Below, one piece after another: positions 1 through 11,097 of a stretch of 64,000 nucleotides of DNA. Made by a program: the position numbers and the translations under genes. The notes under the pieces were generated by a model. It had not been told where the DNA came from, made no database searches, and worked only from the letters and a program-made list of their open reading frames with translations. This DNA is from Adineta steineri (Eukaryota > Rotifera > Eurotatoria > Adinetida > Adinetidae). Numbering within the stretch: the stretch's first letter is position 1; the number at the start of each line of letters is the position of its first letter. The DNA lies in NCBI GenBank assembly GCA_905250115.1, contig CAJNOI010000127.1, positions 185,758-249,757 of the forward strand, in the 5' to 3' direction.

Positions 1-68
1 ACCCACACCCACACCCACACCCACACCCACACCCACACCCACACCCATTACCACACCCACCCACACCC
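1..68. repeat. Telomere-type repeat array (TGTGGG)n
   Basis: The first 47 bases are perfect tandem ACCCAC units, the complement of TGTGGG, followed by a short interruption and two or three more degenerate units up to about 68. TGTGGG is the telomere repeat reported for bdelloid rotifers. The orientation (C-rich strand at the left edge) is what a left chromosome end would show. The array is cut by the window edge, so a true terminus and an interstitial block cannot be told apart. Confidence 0.85.
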
Positions 69-716
69 TCAAGGATAACTGGTGATAATATTGTGTCAAG
101 ATATTGATCAGTATTAAGAAGACGTCGATCGTCAGTACACAATGTCATATAAATTGACCATATATAATAATCCAATCGTTTTTCTATATGATTCAAAAAT
201 ATTTTGATTTGAGAAAAGAATTTCTTCTTCAGCTAAAAATTAGTAATGGAAAAAGAACTATGATGACTGATCGATTGAAAAGTGTATTAATGAATAGACG
301 ATATATTCATAGATCTTCCCGGTGACTGATTATGTTCGTGTATGATAACAATGAAATTTAAATCATTTTTTCTAATTCATACTATAAGATTAGCAACTGA
401 ATAGCGTTTTTTCCGAAATAATGGAGATCCTCATATGATCAAAGATATAGCTGTCCTTGCATCGATGGTTATCTCAACATATACTTGAAATATGAGGTAC
501 AAAATCAATAGATTATTTAAATATTTCTAGTGAGCTCTCTATTTTATTCTATAATTGATGTTTACAGAAAATGTACCGAAAATCTTTCAACCAGATTTAA
601 CATGTTTTACAATTAAAGTGGACTGTTGATACTACGATTGATTTTAAATGTCAATAGAATTTAATTGAATATAATTAGTCATAATTGCTGAAAAATGGGG
701 CGAATGCACTCAGATC
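69..716. other. Gene-free spacer between two telomere-type arrays
   Basis: About 650 bases of AT-rich sequence lie between the two ACCCAC arrays. No open frame, tRNA or inverted repeat was recognised. It could be a remnant of a telomere-associated element, but nothing diagnostic is visible. Confidence 0.5.
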
Positions 717-746
717 CACCCACACCCACACCCACACCCACACCCT
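717..746. repeat. Second telomere-type repeat block
   Basis: Nearly five perfect ACCCAC units in the same orientation as the array at the window start. The block ends 18 bases before the stop codon of the first membrane-protein copy, so gene and telomere-type repeat are almost in contact. Confidence 0.85.
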
Positions 747-763
747 TCTACAGATTTTAATAA

Positions 764-2046
764 TTAAGTATCAGTAATTGTTATTGTCGCAACAATTCTT
801 CTCCGTTTTTGAATAATCCATGCGAGAAGTTTTACCATTCTTGGAACAACAATTTTTAAAACAGTTACCAAACCACCTACAAGTCCAAGCAATGCAGTAA
901 TGATATAAACTATACCATTTCTTGTTGCATAACTGTAACTACATTCTATTGGTTGACATTTATTGTAATAGTTTTCGTATTTATCATTTAGATTCCATTC
1001 TTCAATCATCAATTGATCAAGAAGGTGTTGAATTGTTGAATTAACAGAATATCTACTTTTCGATGATGCGTTAAGAGATCTGATGTTGTAGTCGGGAAGG
1101 ATACCAAAATGTATTTTTAGTATAGCAATACTTTTTTGACTATAAAAAAATTCGAGTGTAGACTGAAGAAGTGCTTCGACAATATAACATCCAGTATATA
1201 AACCAGATATATTCAATAAAACCGTTTTAGTTTCAGAATAAAAGATTGACATTCGTTCGACACATGTGGCTGAGACACTGCAGTCACAATCAGAGTAATT
1301 GAGTGGCTGTAAATAAAGTTCGTCAGTATCGTTTAGTACATGAAAATTGTAGTTTGTACGTAGTGCAGAGAATAAGGTATTAGTATGAGTTGTACTTTGT
1401 ACGAGATCTAACGTACGACGAAAATTATCTATTATGGATGAATTGAATTGATGAATGAATGTTCGAATTTGTGATTGAAATAATTCTAATGATGTAACAG
1501 TTGTACTAATATACATATTTAATAAGAATTCAGTCAAGCTATCAGCGACTGTTCGGTTAGCCAATTTACAAAATGCAGTCAGTGCTTGAAATATTGAATC
1601 GGCTGAATTTCGAAAGTCTTTATGATTTAGATAATTCCTTTGCTCATCCGTAACAGTGACGTGAGACAACCAAGTTTCAGTTACAAATATACTTGTGCAT
1701 ACTTGATGTAATGTATAGTTAATATGAAGAATGTCTGTATAATTAATTAAGATTGTTTTGCATGGACATGTAAGTGTTTGAGGATATTCTGCATATAATC
1801 GTTCATATTCTTCAAGTGACGGTTTTTTAAGAAAATCTGTTCTAATAACAGAAACTAATGCATTATATATAAGAAGAATAACTAAGCATAGAGTTAATAA
1901 GAAAATGAATAATCTTGTTGATAATATTTCATTTCGAAGATCACGTTCGTTAATTGAAGGCGGTATTGATGGGAAAAGGTTGAGAGTGCGAATAAAATGA
2001 GCTGTTTTCTGCCATAATAATAAAAGTCGCCCATTGGTATTTGTAT
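764..2046 (-). CDS. Membrane protein of a bdelloid-type family, copy 1 (5' end unresolved)
   Basis: First of three paralogues on this strand. The frame is open from 2046 to the stop at 764 (about 426 residues) and aligns end to end with the other two copies: an N-terminal hydrophobic segment, a CPCKT motif, a Cys- and N-glycosylation-rich ectodomain, the motif QPIECSYSY, and a C-terminal membrane segment rich in Gly and Leu followed by a basic tail. No ATG lies in the open frame before the conserved N-terminus. A good acceptor (tttatttaag) ends at 2047, so either a short 5' exon exists further upstream or the start has been lost. Compared with its relatives it lacks the Cys after the LLQSTLE stretch. 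The topology (two membrane segments, large disulfide-rich loop) recalls DEG/ENaC channels, but that is only a resemblance. Function is unknown. Confidence 0.65.
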
Positions 2047-2512
2047 CTTAAATAAAAAACATAAAACTGATATTGAATTTGCATCACTATTCTAATGGAC
2101 TGCTTTCTATATCATATGAGACGTTTAGATATAATTTCGCTGAACTCCAAATTAAATTCTATTAGATTCCATTATACCACATGAGATTTCCAGAGAATTC
2201 CCGTGCATATGTATATCGAATAGAGAGGATAGAAATACATATCCAACAAATCATAATCAGACTTTGCCTATTTCGGGCAATTAGTAAAGCCTTCTAGATG
2301 ACTCTGGATTTTACTGATTTGCAATTGTTCTATCGCGTCTGTTATGAGAAAACTCAATAGAACCAATTTCATTTTTATTTTTCTGAAAATATTATTTCTT
2401 AAACTTTGTTACATGCTCTCATAATCTTACGACGCTTATACAAAAGTATAAAAAAACCTTATTGAAAAAATCAGTTCCACTTTTCACTTCAATCACTATT
2501 AGCCATATTTTG
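2047..2512. other. Spacer between membrane-protein copies 1 and 2
   Basis: AT-rich, with no gene recognised. It should hold the promoter and any first exon of copy 1, but no exon could be assigned. Confidence 0.4.
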
Positions 2513-3763
2513 CTATCTCTTACCATTTCTTGGTGTTTCTGGTTGTTTTTTTCTTCTGATGAATTTTACCATTCTTGGAACAACAATTTTTAAAACAGTT
2601 ACCAAACCACCCACAAGTCCAAGCAATGCAGTAATGATATAAACTATGCCGTTTCTTGTTTCATAACTGTAACTACATTCTATTGGTTGACATTTATTGT
2701 AATAGTTTTCGTATTTATCATTTGGATTCCATTCTTCAATCATCAATTGATTAAGAAGGTGTTGAACTGTGGAATTCACAAAATATTTAGTTTTTGATGA
2801 TATATCAAGAAGTCTGATATTCATTGTTGAATTAGAATTATAATGTGATTGTAGTTGAGTAATACATGTTTGACTATAGAAACATTCGAGTGTAGACTGA
2901 AGAAGTGCTTCGACAATATAACATCCATCATATAAACCAGGTACAACAAACACTGGCGTGTTATTAGAATTTTTAATCGAAGATGGTATCACACATTTGG
3001 CTGACTTAAGGCAAGTACATTCAGAATAATCTTGTAGTATCAACAGTATTGTTCCTGTATTCGATAACACAAAATAGTACTGATTTCTAGCTACAGAGTA
3101 TAAGGTATTAGTATGAGTTGTACTTCGTATAAGATCGAGCGTACGAAGAAAATTATTTATTATGGATGAATTGAATTGATAAATGAACGTTTGAATTTGT
3201 GATTGAAATAATTCCAAAGGTGTTACAGTTGTACTAATATACATATTTAATAGGAATTCAGTCAAGCTATCAGAGACTGTTCGATTAGCCAATTTACAAA
3301 ATACAACTAGTGCTTGAAATGTAAATCTACCATTGCTTCGAAAGTCATTACCATATACCGTATTGGATTCATCTGTATATGTGAGATAATTAATCCAATC
3401 TTTAGTTACAAATATACTTGTGCATACTTGATGTAATGTATAGTTAATATGAAGAATGTCTGTATAATTAATTAAGATTGTTTTGCATGGACATGTAAGT
3501 GTTTTAGGATATTCTGAATATAATTGTTTATATTGTTGAAATGAAGGTTTTTCAAGAATATCTGTTTTAATGGCAGAACCTAATGAATTATATATAAGAA
3601 GATTCCCTAAGGATAATAGTAATAGAAAAATGAATAATCTTGTTGATAATATTTCATTTCGAAGATCATGTTCATCAGTTGTTGGTGGTATAGATTGAAA
3701 TAAATTGAAAGTTTTAGGAAATCTTTTTAATTTCTGAATTAAACTGGAAATCTTTTCACTCAT
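2513..3763 (-). CDS. Membrane protein of a bdelloid-type family, copy 2
   Basis: Intronless, 416 residues, starting with ATG. One membrane segment lies near residues 42-64 (RLFIFLLLLSLGNLLIYNSL) and a second near 375-395, followed by a basic tail (FIRRKKQ). The ectodomain between them has paired cysteines (CPCKT, HQVC, FCKLANRTV, CTCLKSAKC, GCYIVEALLQSTLECF, CQPIECSY) and many NxS/T sites, so it is probably disulfide-bonded and glycosylated at the cell surface. It is closely similar to its neighbours on both sides and so arose by tandem duplication. I recognise the family as abundant in bdelloid genomes, but no function is established. A channel or receptor role would be speculation. Confidence 0.85.
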   Translation of the reverse strand: MSEKISSLIQKLKRFPKTFNLFQSIPPTTDEHDLRNEILSTRLFIFLLLLSLGNLLIYNSLGSAIKTDILEKPSFQQYKQLYSEYPKTLTCPCKTILINYTDILHINYTLHQVCTSIFVTKDWINYLTYTDESNTVYGNDFRSNGRFTFQALVVFCKLANRTVSDSLTEFLLNMYISTTVTPLELFQSQIQTFIYQFNSSIINNFLRTLDLIRSTTHTNTLYSVARNQYYFVLSNTGTILLILQDYSECTCLKSAKCVIPSSIKNSNNTPVFVVPGLYDGCYIVEALLQSTLECFYSQTCITQLQSHYNSNSTMNIRLLDISSKTKYFVNSTVQHLLNQLMIEEWNPNDKYENYYNKCQPIECSYSYETRNGIVYIITALLGLVGGLVTVLKIVVPRMVKFIRRKKQPETPRNGKR

Positions 3764-4936
3764 TGGAGTATCTAAAATAGATAAGATTCTGTTGATTGAG
3801 TCTATGATTGGAGATAGTTTAATAAACTATTTGTTATTCACTAAAAGTATTTTATTTCTAAGTATCTTTGTTAGGCATAGAATCGATAGAAAACTAGTTT
3901 TGTGAATAGAGCTAAGTTTAATTGAAGAGGATCAATTTATTTTATATATTTCTATACAACTTATGGATGGAGATGAAGATATTTTGAATAGATTTATTGC
4001 AAGCGGATATTTTCATGAGTATCCTTGTTTGCTGGTTAAAGAAGATTTTAAATTACAATCAACAAACAACTACCATTTATTTTATCGGATAAGTGTTTTC
4101 TATAGCATCTATGTGATTTTTTTTGTAGACTATTGAAACAGCATGATTAAACGATTGATCGCACGCACTATAACATAAACAGACAGAAAGGGTGGGTGTG
4201 GGTGTTCGTCTTAATCTTTGTGATACACCCACACCTTCAATTTGTATATAAGAATACTACTGATGCTTCTTTGGCCACAATTACATAACAGAGTACAATA
4301 TGGTAGCTGATCTCAAAAGTTATGTTTATTGTTTCAATTTATTCTCGATAATTACATTATATGATCCATCGTTTGTAAATTATGATATTCGTATAAATTC
4401 AATCTATGAGATATTATCAAATATTATAAATTTTTGTTAATAGAATCAAAAGAAGAGCTGTTCTATAACTGAATTATAATTTAAATTTAATAGTAACGAA
4501 TAATAGTTAAATATTATCACAAGTTTCATCTCTCAAGTTTACCTAAGAACACTAAATATTTGATTTAAAAATAAAAACGCTTATTGAACAGAAATATAAC
4601 TTCAATTATAATTTAAATATTATTTTAATCAATTCTATTTAAGGTTAGAAAGTATATTCGTTTATTGTATGAACGAGAAATTCAAGGTAAATATTCAATG
4701 AACTCGATTATGAAAGTCTTGATGACTATAAGGAAAAGAAGGACTAAGAGGAAGCCCTCATTTATTCTGAGTAAAATCGATTTTATGGAAAACCTATATG
4801 TAACTATTTACTGCTCTCAAAGTATTCATTCCGGCTTACTGTTTGCTACAAACACGATCTATCTTTATTCTACAAGCAATGATGTCAAGCATTCAATTTA
4901 ATTTCACAAGTTTTACTTATCCTCAGAAATTATGAA
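3764..4936. other. Spacer with telomere-like hairpin
   Basis: Separates copies 2 and 3. It holds a G-rich/C-rich inverted pair at 4190-4235, listed separately. A 78-codon open frame at 4665-4901 has no recognisable content and is not called as a gene. Confidence 0.5.
4190..4235. repeat. Telomere-like inverted repeat (G-rich then C-rich)
   Basis: GGGTGGGTGTGGGTGT at 4190-4205 is followed, after about 19 bases, by ACACCCACACC at 4225-4235. The two arms are complementary over 11 bases and are TGTGGG-like. This is the least degenerate of several such hairpins in the window. Confidence 0.75.
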
Positions 4937-6205
4937 TTAAATATACATTATCTTACTGTTTCTTGATATTTCTGGTTGTTTTTTTCTTCTTATAAATTTC
5001 ACCAAGCTTGGAACAACAATTTTTAAAACAGTTACCAAACCACCCACAAGTCCAAGCAATGCAGTAATGATATAAATTATACCATTTCTTGTTGGATAAC
5101 TATAACTACATTCTATTGGTTGACATTCATTATAATAGTTTTCGTATTTATCATTTGGATTCCATTCTTCAATCATCAATTGATCAAGAAGGTGTTGAAT
5201 TGTTGAATGGACAGAATATCTACTTTTCGATGATGCATTCAAAGATCGGATATTTATTGTTGAATTGGATTCATAATATGATTGTAGTTGAGTAATACAT
5301 GTTTGATTATAGAAACATTCGAGTGTAGACTGAAGAAGTGCTTCGACAATATAACATCCATCATATAAGCCAGGTACAACAAACAACGGCGTGTTATTAG
5401 AATTTTTAATCGAAGATGGTATGACACATTTGTCTGACAAATAACAGTAGCAGTCAGAATACATTGATGACTTCGAATAAATTGCATAGCAAGGAGATGG
5501 TAGATAAGGGACATAATTCGTGCGTAGTGCAGAGAATAGGACATTAGTATGAGTTGTACTTCGTATGAGATCAAGTGAACGAAGAAAATTATTTATTATG
5601 GATGAATTGAATTGATAAATGAACGTTTGAATTTGTGATTGAAATAATTCCAAAGGTGTTACAGTTGTACTAATATACATATTTAATAGGAATTCAGCCA
5701 AGCTGTCAGAAACTGTTCGATTAGCCAATTTACAAAATGCAGCTAGTGCTTGGAATTTAAATCTACCATTGCTTCGAAAGTCATCTCCATTCAACGTGTT
5801 ATTGGATTCATCTGTATATGTGAGATAATTAATCCAATCTTTAGTTACAAATGTACTTGTACAAACTTGATGTAGTGTATAGTTAATATGAAGAATATCT
5901 GTATAATTAATTAAGATTGTTTTGCATGGACATGTGAGTGTTTTTGAATATTTTGAATATAGTTTTCCATATTCTTGGAATGAAGGTTTTTTAAGAAAAT
6001 CTGTTCTAATGACGGAAATTAATGAATTATATATCAGAAGAATAACTAAGCATAGAATCAATAAGAAAATGAATAATCTTGTTGATAATATTTCATTTCG
6101 AAGGTCATGTTCATCGGTTGAGGGTGGTATAGATGCAAATAAATTGAGAGCTTTTAGAAATTGTACGCATTTTTTGAAGATTTCTTTAATACGGCGAGGA
6201 ATCAT
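4937..6205 (-). CDS. Membrane protein of a bdelloid-type family, copy 3
   Basis: Intronless, 422 residues from the ATG at 6205 (a GTG two codons further upstream is not a credible start). Same layout as copy 2: a membrane segment near residues 47-68, a Cys-rich glycosylated ectodomain with CPCKTILINYTDILHINYT, FCKLANRTV and the ECQPIECSYSY block, then a hydrophobic Gly/Leu segment (ITALLGLVGGLVTVLKIVV) and a basic tail. It is very close to copy 2 around residues 60-220 and differs most in the middle of the ectodomain, where variation would be expected if it meets an external ligand. Function unknown. Confidence 0.85.
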   Translation of the reverse strand: MIPRRIKEIFKKCVQFLKALNLFASIPPSTDEHDLRNEILSTRLFIFLLILCLVILLIYNSLISVIRTDFLKKPSFQEYGKLYSKYSKTLTCPCKTILINYTDILHINYTLHQVCTSTFVTKDWINYLTYTDESNNTLNGDDFRSNGRFKFQALAAFCKLANRTVSDSLAEFLLNMYISTTVTPLELFQSQIQTFIYQFNSSIINNFLRSLDLIRSTTHTNVLFSALRTNYVPYLPSPCYAIYSKSSMYSDCYCYLSDKCVIPSSIKNSNNTPLFVVPGLYDGCYIVEALLQSTLECFYNQTCITQLQSYYESNSTINIRSLNASSKSRYSVHSTIQHLLDQLMIEEWNPNDKYENYYNECQPIECSYSYPTRNGIIYIITALLGLVGGLVTVLKIVVPSLVKFIRRKKQPEISRNSKIMYI

Positions 6206-9200
6206 AGTCACCGGAAGATAAGCAAAACTAAATAAATATTGATTTGTAAATATTACAGAACTTAAATAAGCATCTAAATGATATACTAAGTATCACAATC
6301 TAAAATGAGTTTTAAATTTTTGTGTCTTTGATTATGTTCAAACATAAAACAATGTCATATATATAGCTGATCAATTTAATCAAACTATTCTGTTAAAAAA
6401 CATGAACGAGCTTAATGAAAAAGTCATTCAATTGTTTTTTTTAATATTTTCTTCTTTTATTATTACAGATATCGCGATAGTATTTCAGCCTTTTGTTCTA
6501 GGCACGTTTCAGTATGAAAATTTTTTAAAGCTAATACAACTGATCGCTAGAATGAAAATTGATTACATATAAAAACAATAAAACAGTTCTTTTTTTTCCA
6601 ATAATTTCTATGATTTATATTTGAATCTTTTGTTGGAATCTACTAAATGATAGGATATATATATTTAACTGTACATAGGTGATAGCAAAAGTAGTAGTAC
6701 TCGTCGTATAATTCCTTGTAAAAATCTTTAAAGAGCATTCTTGCTATATAATCTCATGGTGAAAAGAATGGCTTATATTTCAACAGATGTCATGATAATA
6801 AAATTGAAATAAGTTTAATTTTTCACACACATATAATGGTTAACATGATTACTAATGACTATTTTTGCGAATAGTTTTTGATGGGAGTATAATAGAGAGA
6901 TAAAATCGTATCGAATCATCTCTAAACAAATTTCTTGATATTGGTTTCTGAAGTGCTTTTGGAATTTTCTAACTATCGGAAGACTATTTATTTTTGTGGA
7001 AAAAAGAAAAAAATATAAAGAGTTTGTTGTAAAGAAGCTGATTATAACTCATATAGAACGATCGATTACAATCATGATATTTATTTCATTCTACTAAATA
7101 ACTGAAAACTTACTTTAATCAATTCACTGACAAAGATTCTTCTTAAAAAGATCAAAACAAAATTCTACAAAAAATATATTCGATCTTTACGGAAATGTTC
7201 CTGAATTCTGATTTTTGTTTAGTATTATATTTATATCTCAGTAACAAATCATATCAAGATAAAAACAAAAAAAATTATCAAAATTCATTCTTAGAGTAAA
7301 CTGAAATAGTTATAAACTATTACCTTTCTTTCGATCGATATTATGTGAGTAAAATAAAAAAAATGTTAAAAAAAATATTCAGTATGTATTATTCAAAGTA
7401 TTTCAGTTTAAATAGGCATTATATTCGCCTACATAATTACGTCACTATGAACTATTTTAAATGAGTTTTGAGAACAAGCCTGATATTGAAATTAGATAAA
7501 TATAAAAATAAAAAAGACGCACTTCCTTTTAAAAAGTAGTTTTAACTAAAATAATCCCATATGTGAACTAGTATTTTCTATCAACACAAAACATATATTA
7601 AGTAGGATGCGGAAGCTACGTTTTTTGATTTCATATTTTATGTGATTGTTGATACAAAAATCATGATTTTCTAAAGGAAATCCAATGTTTTTCTGAAAGA
7701 GAAATAAATATTATATTCTATGACATATGATAAGTAGGATGAAGAATAAAATAATATTTTTTGGTAGAAGTATATTTTTGTTTGATTCTATATGATATTT
7801 GATAATTATAATAGAATACTTTTAAACATTAGTTAATTTTCATGTAATTTTATCTAAAACTATTGCCAACTAAAAGTATTTTTGTACTTTCTGTTACGTT
7901 ATTTAATCCATTCAACTCTAACAGAGATATGATCATAACTCTACAAAGCTTTCTCTTTTTTTCCAAAATAATAACTAACTGTTACTTCTCTTTGTTGAAT
8001 ATTATTTTTTAAATTCTGTGTATCCATCTGTTAGCAATATTTGATAAATTGTAATATGAATATCATATACATCATTTAGTAGAATGTAAAGTTTCTGTTA
8101 AACTATATCATGAAAGAAGTGAACACAAAATATGACATACTAGAATTATTTTAACAGATAAATATGAATAAATGATGTAAGGAATTTTTTTGTGAACTAA
8201 ACTTTGATATTTTCTTAGTCTTAGTTCAAAGTCATACTGAAATGAGAAATTCAATTTTTTCAAATTGTTTTGTTGAGTTGTAGTAGAATTTTGCTTGTAT
8301 TCTCGTCTTAGAAATTATAATTGCTTCTCTTGTATCTGTCAGGAGCATTTTTTGACGTGCACAATATACTACTAAATAATATATTATTCCCTACAAAAAT
8401 AGAAATTTTTATATACATTATGACGTAATCTTAACTCTAAATCGAATTTTTATTTAGATCCTTACTGTAAATATAGTCTACCTGCTAGATGAATTATAAT
8501 TAACATTATCATTTATGCATTCAATGAAATAATCTTTGAATATTATAGGATTTGGCACAAAAGATTATGTCTAATTTTTAGTTTTTTCGAGAAACGTCGC
8601 ATATTCCTTAAAAAAGTGTTGATATTTAATATTTTTTTAATAATAACTACAGTAAATGTTGTCTGAAACAGTTTACTTCCTCATTCTTCTTAACAAAATT
8701 CACATCTGACCATATTTTTTTGAAAAATAATCAAATAGAACGAAGCAAAATAATTGCGTTTCTATCGATATACAATTTCTTTTTTTGGTTACAAATATTC
8801 TATAGTAAAGAAATAATAAAAATGTGAACTGGTGGCACAAATTCTGCTAGCATAAAATATGAATTACTTGCTAGAATACCAATTAATAACGTTAATTATG
8901 GCCTATGATGATGTATAGATTACAATTTATGATAATCCCTGACTATAATGATTATCGTCATTTGTGTGAAAGAGACCGAATGAAAGCAACTTTCTATTCT
9001 TGTACATACTTTAAGTATCATTTCAATTCGTTTTTCACAGAAGAAAATTGATTATTTGAAAGAACATAATAGGATACTATAAATACTTCTTATATGATGT
9101 TAACAATTGCATAATGATAATAGTAATAAGTCCTATTCAATTTTAATCGTTTTTAGTTAACTTTTTTTTCATTTGACTATAATTAGTTATCACGATATGT

Positions 9201-9922
9201 CACTAGATATTATTCGAAATATAGATTTGAAAATCATTTGTTTAAAAAGAAACGAAAACATTTGAAAGGAATATAGAAATTATAGTTTTTTTTCTATTAG
9301 ATTGTAGATATTAAAATTGTAAAACTTTACATAAAATATCAATGATGAACAACAACAGAATAAGAATCCATACTTGTAATTCATTGAGAATAAAAAAAAC
9401 AACACGAAACAATCTGTTTTTCTTATTATTTTAGTCTGAATCAATGAATTCTAATACAATACAATCAAGGACAAGGTTTGTATATATTACAAATTGGGAT
9501 ATGTCAATATATAAGAAGATTATGAAAGTTAGTAGAATTGAGAATATCAGTGTAAGATGCGGATGTGGATCTGTATTTGTGGCATAATTTTGAGGACATC
9601 TTCTGTTTCTTCACACCTATCCTTAAATTATTTATTGTATTGTATAATAATACTAGGCCAGATAAAATAACAGCTTGATTATTATAGACAGATGTATTAT
9701 TGATTGAAAAAAATGAAGTTCTTTCTACAATTTTCTTAAAAAAATAATTTGTTTCCTTGCTGAAAATCTCATTAATCGTAATTAAATTGAATGGTATAAT
9801 AGATTTCTATGTTAATTAATAAATTTAAGATGGATTGTGTAAAATGATAAGATTTACAAATCAAAAGTTTATTTTTGTTAATCATTAAAAAAATTATTAA
9901 TTCAAAAGTCTTATTTTGATAT
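6206..9922. other. Long gene-poor AT-rich region
   Basis: About 3.7 kb with no open frame of note, no tRNA and no clear terminal repeats. A weak G-rich/C-rich pair lies near 9553-9622 (gatgcggatgtggatctg, later tcacacctatcc), a degenerate relative of the telomere-like hairpins. Otherwise nothing was recognised. Confidence 0.5.
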
Positions 9923-10014
9923 CCGAACTTAGCTCAGTTGGCAGAGCGGTAGGCTGTAATGGACATAATATCATAGAAACCTATAGGTCCCCAGTTCAAA
10001 TCTGGGAGTTCGGA
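9923..10014 (+). tRNA. tRNA-Tyr (GTA) with a 19-base intron
   Basis: A complete cloverleaf can be read. The acceptor stem CCGAACT pairs with AGTTCGG, with C1-G72 and discriminator A73, the eukaryotic tyrosine identity set. D-arm GCTC/GAGC (9932-9947), anticodon stem GTAGG (9949-9953) with CCTAT (9980-9984), anticodon GTA at 9956-9958, and T-arm CCCAG-TTCAAAT-CTGGG (9990-10006). The intron at 9960-9978 starts one base after position 37's neighbour in the canonical place for nuclear tRNA introns. The internal A box (TAGCTCAGTTGG) and B box (GTTCAAATC) are intact. A run of nine T follows at 10021. CCA is not encoded. Confidence 0.96.
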
Positions 10015-10020
10015 TTTAAC

Positions 10021-10029
10021 TTTTTTTTT
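10021..10029 (+). terminator. RNA polymerase III terminator
   Basis: Nine consecutive T residues, seven bases after the tRNA-Tyr discriminator base, the normal pol III stop signal on the coding strand. Confidence 0.85.
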
Positions 10030-10416
10030 ATTATAGATCTTTATATGTATTTAATAAAATATCTCTAATAAATAATCAAATACTTTAAATTATTCTCCTT
10101 TATTTTTAAATTTGTTAATAAAGAGAGTAGAAGAATTCAACTTATTTTCCATTTAACAATAATTTCATTAGAAAGAAACAGATTTTTCTCATATATCAAT
10201 AAACATAAATTCAAGTTGAAATTTGTTTGTATGTTTTAAAAAAGAACTCGTGAGTATAATAAATAATGAATAATAAAAATACAAAGTAGAGTAACGTAGT
10301 GCGTAGTACTGTTTCATTATACACATTTACATATTTTTATCAAGTTTTGCTTTTATCATAAGTACTCTTTATAATTTAAAAATAAAAATAAATGATGACG
10401 AAATTTTTTATTATTA

Positions 10417-11097
10417 CAGTAAAACTTCACTTAATGAATACCTCCGTTTTATGAACGTTCTCAGATCCACCGGAGCAATTTTTGCTGAAAATGGATCTCT
10501 CCAATATGAATATTTCTTTATACTGAATAGTGAACGTTTTTTCGGTCTCATGTGGTATTATCACCTTTCCAATGTGAATATATATATATATATGTGGTGT
10601 TTTGTTTTTTTTCTACTTTTTGTCATATGTTTTATTTGCACTGAAAGTAGATGCATTTTGTAAATGATTCGAGCGCTGTGCGTTCGAATAACGTAATCCA
10701 TCAAGACATGAGTTAACTTTGCACAAAATGTAGAATTAATTTTTAATTATAACAATAGTTTATCTGAACGAACTTTATTCAAAAGTATCGTATTTCACTT
10801 GGCACTGTATGTAACATCGTGAAGCGAAAGACAGAATAATTATTGCAATCTAAATTAGTAGATCTATATATTGATTCGAAAACAACAAGACAAATAACAT
10901 TAGAAGATTTTTTTTGAAAAACGAAATTTATTGAAATCATTGATCAATAGAATAGATAATTGAGTGTTTCTTTACTATTGAGGTATAAGCAAATATTCTA
11001 AGATTTCCTCCATTTCAGACTATGTTATATATTAACTCTGTATAGTGAACACTTTTCTCCAGTCTCGATGGTGTTCAATATTAAGGAGGTTTCCGTG
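10417..11097 (+). mobile_element. Decayed pogo/Tigger-like DNA transposon remnant
   Basis: The left end reads CAGTAAAACTTCACTTAAT and the right end, reverse-complemented, CACGGAAACCTCCTTAATAT: similar imperfect terminal inverted repeats of roughly 28 bases. Both ends abut TA (10415-10416 and 11098-11099), the target duplication of the Tc1/mariner/pogo group. Inside, 10771-10836 encodes NFIQKYRISLGTVCNIVKRK, a helix-turn-helix like that of pogo/CENP-B-type transposases, immediately followed by a stop. The body is only 681 bp, so most of the transposase is gone and the copy is dead. Confidence 0.7.

Noticed and set aside
69..716. An Athena-type retroelement between the telomere arrays
   Set aside because: The position is suggestive, but no reverse-transcriptase, GIY-YIG or other coding similarity is visible in this 650-bp stretch.
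4665..4901. 78-codon plus-strand frame between membrane-protein copies
   Set aside because: No recognisable motif, and it is short in AT-rich DNA where such frames occur by chance.
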